From Cyclobacteriaceae bacterium (GTDB lineage: Bacteria > Bacteroidota > Bacteroidia > Cytophagales > Cyclobacteriaceae), in NCBI GenBank assembly GCA_026994125.1, contig JALWRJ010000573.1, forward strand, positions 1 to 10,365: a DNA stretch of 10,365 bases, given 5' to 3'. A program made the translations under genes and the position numbers. The notes under the pieces are model-generated. The model saw nothing but the letters and a program-made list of their open reading frames with translations, was not told the origin of the DNA and did not search any database. The number at the start of each line of letters is the position of its first letter. Position 1 is the stretch's first letter. Below, piece after piece: positions 5,662 to 10,365 of this stretch.

Positions 5662-6607
5662 CGGATTAGAAGAATTTACCAAGCTACCCAATGCGGTAGT
5701 AACCTCGGGTACGTTTGATGGTGTTCACATTGGCCACCAACGCATACTACAACGCCTAAAAAATATTGCCGAAACTACCGGAGGCCAAACCGTATTATTA
5801 ACCTATTGGCCACATCCGCGTATTGTACTAAACAGCGACCACAGCATCAGGTTGATTACCGCCTTTGAAGAAAAAGTTAAACTACTTAGCCGTTTTGGGC
5901 TACAACACCTGGTAGTGATTAATTTTACCAAAGAATTTGCCCAAACCACTTCTACAGCCTTTATAGAAAATATTCTTGTAAAACAAATTGGCACCAAAAC
6001 ACTGGTTATTGGTTACGACCACCGCTTTGGCCACAACCGTGAAGGCAGCTTTGAAGCCCTGGCAGCTAATTCAGCTAAATACGGGTTTCGGGTAGAAGAG
6101 ATACCTGCACAAGAAATTGACCACATAGCTGTAAGCTCTACTAAAATTAGAAATCACCTGGCCCAAGGCGAAATTCATATTAGCAACGAATACCTGGGCT
6201 ACCCTTTTTGCTTGCATGGCAAGGTTGTAAAAGGGAATCAGGTGGGTCGAACCCTGGGCTTTCCAACAGCTAATATCCGTTTAAATTCTCAACTCAAGTT
6301 AATTCCTTCGTACGGCAGTTATGCTGTTTTGGTAGAAGTTAACGAAGTACCTTACCAGGGTATGCTTAACATTGGCATAAGGCCTACCGTTCACAAACCT
6401 GTAAACGGCAGCCCTACTACCCCAACCATTGAAGTCCATATTTTTGAGTTTGAAAAAAATATTTACGACTATCCCATCACCATAAAAATGATAAAGCAAA
6501 TACGAAAAGAAGAACATTTTGATTCGCTGGAAGCATTAAAGCACCAACTACAATTAGATAAATCGCAAGCCCTGGAAATTCTCAATCAAACAACCTATAA
6601 ACACTAA
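5648..6607 (+). CDS. ribF: Bifunctional riboflavin kinase / FAD synthetase RibF
   Basis: The 319-residue protein phosphorylates riboflavin to FMN and adenylylates FMN to FAD. The N-terminal nucleotidyltransferase domain carries GTFDGVHIGHQ (21-31) with the HxGH site at 27-30, and a SSTKIR motif (163-168) in place of the usual ISSTxIR. The C-terminal flavokinase domain begins near 185 and shows GRTLGFPTAN (200-209), which binds ATP and Mg2+, followed by the beta-barrel region ending in a helix (about 285-310). Length matches E. coli RibF (313). The start is a TTG at 5648: it is the only start that keeps the family's opening (KVYNGLEEF before NAVVTSGTFDG), and the next Met falls far inside the enzyme. 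It overlaps truB by 14 bases in another frame, suggesting coupled and perhaps reduced translation. truB-ribF adjacency is very common in bacteria. Confidence 0.96.
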   Translation: MKVYNGLEEFTKLPNAVVTSGTFDGVHIGHQRILQRLKNIAETTGGQTVLLTYWPHPRIVLNSDHSIRLITAFEEKVKLLSRFGLQHLVVINFTKEFAQTTSTAFIENILVKQIGTKTLVIGYDHRFGHNREGSFEALAANSAKYGFRVEEIPAQEIDHIAVSSTKIRNHLAQGEIHISNEYLGYPFCLHGKVVKGNQVGRTLGFPTANIRLNSQLKLIPSYGSYAVLVEVNEVPYQGMLNIGIRPTVHKPVNGSPTTPTIEVHIFEFEKNIYDYPITIKMIKQIRKEEHFDSLEALKHQLQLDKSQALEILNQTTYKH

Positions 6608-6613
6608 CAGGAA

Positions 6614-8572
6614 ATGAGCAACCCAAAACGTTTATGGCAACCTACCCAGCTAGAAATAGACCAAAGCAACCTGGCCTCATATATGCAATGGCTAAACACC
6701 CACAAAAACCTTACTTTTAAAGATTACCAGGTACTGTGGGAGTGGTCGGTACAACATATAGAAGAATTTTGGGAAAGTTTATGGGCGTATTTTAATATAA
6801 TTTCCTCTACCCCTTACCAACAAGTAATGTCTTCGCACCAAATGCCTGGTGTACAATGGTTTACAGGAGCTAAGGTAAACTATGCCGAACATGTGTTCAG
6901 ACAAAAAACAACGCAACACCCTGCATTGGTATTTAAAAACGAACACCAGCCTATAACCAAACTAAGCTGGAAAACACTGGAACAAGAAGTAGCCGCCATG
7001 GCGGCCTTTTTAAAGGCCAAAGGGGTGCAACCTGGCGACCGGGTAGCAGCTTATTTACCTAACATTCCGCAGGCTACCATTGCTTTTTTAGCAACCAACT
7101 CCCTGGGAGCTGTTTGGTCCAGCACCTCACCCGATTTTGGAAGCAGCTCGGTCATCGACAGGTTTGCTCAAATTTCACCCAAAGTTTTTATAACGGTAGA
7201 TGGCTATACCTACGGGGGTAAACTATTTGATAAAACCACTGAAGTAAACCATATTATTACCCAACTGCCCGGGTTAGAGCAAGTGGTTATCGTACCTTAT
7301 TTAAACAAACATCCAAAGCTGGATTATCAACAGACTACCTTTTGGAAAGACATTATTGCCAGCTACCACGCCCCCTTGGAATTTACGCACATCCCTTTTA
7401 ACGACCCTATGTGGGTGCTGTATTCTTCGGGCACCACCGGCAAGCCCAAAGCCATTACCCAAAGCATGGGAGGTATTTTACTGGAACACCTAAAATATTT
7501 AACTTTTCATAACGATGTAAAACCGGGCGAACACTGTTTTTGGTACACCACCACCGGTTGGATGATGTGGAACTACATCCAATCTAGTTTGTTATGTGGT
7601 GCTACGGTAGTATTGTACGATGGCAGCCCGGCCTACCCTTCCATGGAAGCCATGTGGCAATTTATAGAAGAAGCTAACATAACTCATTTTGGTACCAGTG
7701 CCGGCTTTATATCAGCCAGTATGAAGGCCGAAGTAACCCCGGGCGAATCCTTTAATTACACCCAATTACGATCTATTGGCTCCACAGGTTCGCCCCTATC
7801 GCCCGAAGGGTTTGACTGGATTTACCAACAAGTAAAACCCGATGTATGGCTGGCCTCCATTAGCGGAGGTTCCGATGTTTGCAGTGCGTTTGTTGGAGGA
7901 AACCCAACCTGGCCGGTGTACACCGGTGAAATACAGTGCCGTGCTTTGGGTTGTAATTTAGAAGCATTTAATAATAAAGGCAAACCTGTTTATGGCCAAA
8001 TGGGCGAAATGGTCATTACCCAACCTATGCCTTCCATGCCTATTTATTTTTGGGGCGACCCAGAGTTTAAAAAATATAAAGAAAGCTATTTTAATATGTT
8101 TGCGGGTATATGGCGACATGGCGATTGGACCGAAATTACCCCCCGCCAGGGTATCATTATTTATGGCCGCTCCGATGCTACCTTAAACCGGGGTGGCATT
8201 CGTATTGGCACCAGCGAAATATACCGGGCAACCGAAAGCCTGGAGGAAGTACAAGACAGCCTGGTTGTATATTTAGATAACCAGGAACAAGATTTTATGC
8301 CCCTGTTTGTGGTGCCTGCTCCCGGTTACACACTAAACGAGGCACTGGTTAAAAAAATTAAAGCTACCATTCGTAAAGCTTACACTCCCCGGCATGTTCC
8401 CGATAAAATTATAGCAATAAAAGAAGTGCCTTATACCATAAGTGGTAAAAAAATGGAAACTCCTGTCAAAAAAATATTACAAGGCGAAGATGCAGAAAAA
8501 ATAAGTAGTAAAGATGCCATGCGCAACCCAAACGCATTGGAATTTTTTATAAATTTAAACCTTAGCAAGTAA
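6614..8572 (+). CDS. Acetoacetyl-CoA synthetase (acetoacetate--CoA ligase)
   Basis: The 652-residue enzyme of the ANL adenylating superfamily is predicted to activate acetoacetate with ATP and CoA to acetoacetyl-CoA. The opening (LWQPTQLEIDQSNLASYMQW) with a VNYAEHVF stretch, and WYTTTGWMMWN in the middle, are typical of acetoacetyl-CoA rather than acetyl-CoA synthetases. The phosphate-binding loop is YSSGTTGKPKA (270-280); the hinge and GRSDATLNRGGIRIGTSEIYR region (about 520-540) lies before the C-terminal lid, which carries the catalytic Lys612 in ISGKKMETPVKK. It begins 6 bases after ribF and ends 1 base before gldC. No ketone-body, leucine-degradation or polyhydroxybutyrate gene is visible beside it, so the source of acetoacetate is not clear from context. 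Another short-acyl substrate is possible but less likely. Confidence 0.92.
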   Translation: MSNPKRLWQPTQLEIDQSNLASYMQWLNTHKNLTFKDYQVLWEWSVQHIEEFWESLWAYFNIISSTPYQQVMSSHQMPGVQWFTGAKVNYAEHVFRQKTTQHPALVFKNEHQPITKLSWKTLEQEVAAMAAFLKAKGVQPGDRVAAYLPNIPQATIAFLATNSLGAVWSSTSPDFGSSSVIDRFAQISPKVFITVDGYTYGGKLFDKTTEVNHIITQLPGLEQVVIVPYLNKHPKLDYQQTTFWKDIIASYHAPLEFTHIPFNDPMWVLYSSGTTGKPKAITQSMGGILLEHLKYLTFHNDVKPGEHCFWYTTTGWMMWNYIQSSLLCGATVVLYDGSPAYPSMEAMWQFIEEANITHFGTSAGFISASMKAEVTPGESFNYTQLRSIGSTGSPLSPEGFDWIYQQVKPDVWLASISGGSDVCSAFVGGNPTWPVYTGEIQCRALGCNLEAFNNKGKPVYGQMGEMVITQPMPSMPIYFWGDPEFKKYKESYFNMFAGIWRHGDWTEITPRQGIIIYGRSDATLNRGGIRIGTSEIYRATESLEEVQDSLVVYLDNQEQDFMPLFVVPAPGYTLNEALVKKIKATIRKAYTPRHVPDKIIAIKEVPYTISGKKMETPVKKILQGEDAEKISSKDAMRNPNALEFFINLNLSK

Positions 8573-8573
8573 A

Positions 8574-8906
8574 ATGAAGCATTCTGAAATAAATTTTAAG
8601 ATTAACCTGGACGACCAAAATATTCCTGAAAGCATATTTTGGGATGCCACTGATAAACCCGGAGGCCTGGACTCTACCAAGGCCATTACCATTGGTATTT
8701 GGGACGATGTTGAGAAAAATACCATGCGCCTCGATTTGTGGACAAAAGAAATGCCCGTCCACGAAATGAAAATGTTTTACATTGATGCCCTTAGTGGTAT
8801 GGCACAAAGCCTGCTTACCGCTACGGGCGATGAGAAAATGGCCGGTGAGCTATCTGCACTTTGCGATAAACTTGGAAAGAAATTAGAGGAAGAATTGAAA
8901 GGATAG
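8574..8906 (+). CDS. gldC: Gliding motility protein GldC
   Basis: The 110-residue soluble protein matches GldC of gliding Bacteroidota: an opening of the type KHSEINFKINLDDQNIPESI with WDATD, a central ITIGIWDDVEKNTMRLDLWTKEMPVHEMK block, and a helical end with ATGDEKMAGELSALCDKLGKKLEEEL. In Flavobacterium johnsoniae, GldC lies next to the lipoprotein GldB; GldC loss reduces gliding only mildly, and its biochemical role is unsettled. There is no signal peptide, so it is cytoplasmic. It starts 1 base after the acetoacetyl-CoA synthetase stop and is the last gene of the run that begins with ftsX. No gldB is seen beside it. GldC homologues also occur in Bacteroidota not known to glide, so it does not by itself prove motility. 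Confidence 0.9.
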   Translation: MKHSEINFKINLDDQNIPESIFWDATDKPGGLDSTKAITIGIWDDVEKNTMRLDLWTKEMPVHEMKMFYIDALSGMAQSLLTATGDEKMAGELSALCDKLGKKLEEELKG

Positions 8907-9051
8907 CTTACAATTAAATTTATAAAATTATACCCTATCTTAATTAGCTCCAAAAACCAACAAAAAATAACTTTTTTCTTTTTGTACGCATACTTTTTTA
9001 TGTAGCTTACAACTTAGAAAAAACTACGCTTAACCAAATTAATTGATTAAT
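8907..9051 (+). promoter_or_regulatory. AT-rich leader with a possible -7 element
   Basis: This 145-base gap separates gldC from the receptor gene. It has no GC-rich hairpin, so no intrinsic terminator for the ftsX-gldC run is visible. TCTTTTTG at 8977-8984, followed by TAC, is one base off TAnnTTTG and is the best promoter candidate, about 67 bases before the ATG at 9052. TACTTTTT at 8991 is a second, weaker match. No Shine-Dalgarno sequence precedes the ATG, which is normal for this phylum. Confidence 0.28.
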
Positions 9052-10365
9052 ATGAAAGAACAACTACAAAAAAAAGGCATTTTTATAGGCCTTTTATTGC
9101 TTATTAGCACCGGGCTAATGGCACAAACTACGCACATAGAAGGTAAAATAGCCGATGCGGGGGGCGAGCCTTTAGCAGGGGTAAACATCCTGGTAAAAGG
9201 ACAAGTGATTGGTACGGTAACCGATATTGATGGCAATTTTAGCCTTGATGTACACACCCAGCCCCCATTAACCATTGTTATATCTATGGTTGGTTTTGCC
9301 TCTCAGGAAATTGAAATTACTGAAGAAAAAACAACCGATTTGGAAGTTACATTGGAAGAACAAACCATTATGGGACAAGAAGTAGTGGTTTCGGCCTCCA
9401 GGATGGAGCAAAGCATTATGGAATCTCCGGTTTCCATTGAGAAAATGGGTATTTTAGCCATTAAAAACACAGCTTCCGACTCCTACTACAAGGGCATTGC
9501 CAACCTTAAAGGGGTTGATATGACCACCAGTAGTATTAATTTTCAAATATTTAATGCACGCGGGTTTAACTCTACAGGAAACACTCGTTTTGTGCAATTG
9601 GTAGATGGCATGGACACCCAGGCACCTGCCCTTAACTTTCCGGTAGGTAACTTAAACGGCCCATCTAACTTAGATGTTGAAAGCGTAGAGTTTATACCCG
9701 GAGCGGCTTCAGCACTTTACGGTCCTAATGCCTTTAACGGTATTTTGCTCATCAACAGCAAAAATCCTTTCGATTACCAGGGCTTGAGTGCCACAGCCAA
9801 AGTAAGTGTAAACCACTTAGGCGACTCTGACCTAAACAACCAAGACCCGGTAACCAACCCGAACAACGAAGCTTTTGGCCCGGGTAGCATACAACCTATG
9901 TACGAAGCCAGCCTGCGCTATGCCAAAGCTTTTAATAACAAGTTTGCCTTTAAGGTAAACTTTACCTATGCGGGTGCAACCGACTGGTACGGCACCAGTG
10001 CCCAGGATAGAAATGCAGCCAATACCCCTGCCGGACTTAGCTTTAACCCTGGAGCCGACAGGCTACACGCTTTTGGCGATGAAGTGGCCATTAACCTGGG
10101 GCTGCTAAAAGCTAGTAGTGCTTTTGTATCGGGAGCAACTGCCTTAGGATTAAACCCTGACAACCTGCCCAGCACAACCGTTTCGCGTACACCTTATTTA
10201 GAAAAGGACATTGTAGATTATGGTGCTAAAAACATTAAAATAGGGGGTGGCTTATTTTACCGCCTAACCGATAAAGTTGAGCTTTCGTACACCTATAATT
10301 ATGGAGGGGGAACATCTATTTATACCGGGGCTCAACGCTATAGCCTCAAAAACTTTAATATTCAA
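9052..10365 (+). CDS. TonB-dependent outer-membrane receptor, N-terminal part (3' end outside window)
   Basis: An open frame of 438 codons runs from ATG 9052 to the right edge. Residues 1-24 are a signal peptide (cut predicted after LMA). Residues about 28-102 form a carboxypeptidase-regulatory-like beta domain (GKIADAGGEPLAGVNILVKG, then GTVTDIDGNFSLDV and SMVGFASQEIEI). EVVVSASRMEQ (110-120) looks like a TonB box. A plug domain follows (about 124-240; NARGFNSTGNTRF, VQLVDGMD, VESVEFIPGAASALYGPNAFNG), then the first strands of the beta-barrel. Such receptors import siderophores, cobalamin, sugars or peptides using TonB energy. The VVVSASR box and plug are nearer the BtuB/FepA style than SusC, and no SusD partner can be seen, so the substrate is unknown. 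It is missing its last several hundred residues. An independent promoter is likely in the gap upstream. Confidence 0.94.
   Translation, partial: MKEQLQKKGIFIGLLLLISTGLMAQTTHIEGKIADAGGEPLAGVNILVKGQVIGTVTDIDGNFSLDVHTQPPLTIVISMVGFASQEIEITEEKTTDLEVTLEEQTIMGQEVVVSASRMEQSIMESPVSIEKMGILAIKNTASDSYYKGIANLKGVDMTTSSINFQIFNARGFNSTGNTRFVQLVDGMDTQAPALNFPVGNLNGPSNLDVESVEFIPGAASALYGPNAFNGILLINSKNPFDYQGLSATAKVSVNHLGDSDLNNQDPVTNPNNEAFGPGSIQPMYEASLRYAKAFNNKFAFKVNFTYAGATDWYGTSAQDRNAANTPAGLSFNPGADRLHAFGDEVAINLGLLKASSAFVSGATALGLNPDNLPSTTVSRTPYLEKDIVDYGAKNIKIGGGLFYRLTDKVELSYTYNYGGGTSIYTGAQRYSLKNFNIQ

Noticed and set aside
7992..8186. Plus-strand frame of 64 codons inside the acetoacetyl-CoA synthetase
   Set aside because: It is in another frame of a conserved enzyme, with no motif and no initiation context.
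8904..9012. Ten-base direct repeat TAGCTTACAA at 8904 and 9003, considered as attachment sites
   Set aside because: Too short, in AT-rich DNA, with one copy overlapping the gldC stop and no mobile gene between the copies; chance is enough.
9966..10175. Minus-strand frame inside the TonB receptor
   Set aside because: Antisense shadow of the barrel region; the plus-strand frame is open to the window edge and has clear family features.

Overview
The window looks like a chromosomal segment from a member of the Bacteroidota, probably a Cytophagales/Sphingobacteriia-type free-living aerobe rather than a gut Bacteroides. Four things point this way: a GldC-type gliding protein; the gene order ftsX - DUF3098 - uppP - truB - ribF, which is familiar from this phylum; a TonB-dependent receptor with an N-terminal carboxypeptidase-regulatory-like domain; and TAnnTTTG-like promoter elements with no clear Shine-Dalgarno sites. 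The species cannot be named from what is visible. All real genes are on the + strand. I found no tRNA, rRNA, CRISPR array, transposase or integrase.

Layout. (1) 1-854: the C-terminal third of a membrane-bound ion-pumping pyrophosphatase (hppA), closed by a textbook intrinsic terminator. (2) 878-1303: a small exported DUF2147 protein. (3) 1304-1620: a 317-base gap holding a cluster of inverted repeats, a TACCTTTG promoter-like element and a strong intrinsic terminator about 70 bases downstream of it; a short RNA could be made here. (4) 1621-3008: an ECF sigma factor followed two bases later by a single-pass membrane protein that looks like its zinc-less anti-sigma factor. (5) 3077-8906: a tight run of seven genes with gaps of 1-12 bases or overlaps. 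They are ftsX, a DUF3098 membrane protein, uppP, truB, ribF, an acetoacetyl-CoA synthetase and gldC, and they are probably transcribed together from a TACCTTTG element just upstream of ftsX. (6) 9052 to the right edge: the first 438 codons of a TonB-dependent outer-membrane receptor, cut by the window.

How the genes fit together. FtsX and UppP both serve the cell wall: FtsX in division-linked control of wall hydrolysis, UppP in recycling the lipid carrier. TruB and RibF are housekeeping enzymes for tRNA modification and flavin cofactors. GldC is tied to gliding and the associated type IX secretion machinery. The sigma/anti-sigma pair is a self-contained envelope-signalling module whose signal and regulon are unknown.

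Most of the window is ordinary core genome and I see no clear new defence or biosynthetic system. The least explained parts are the repeat/promoter/terminator cluster at 1311-1469, the periplasmic domain of the putative anti-sigma factor, and the DUF3098 gene inside the cell-wall operon.
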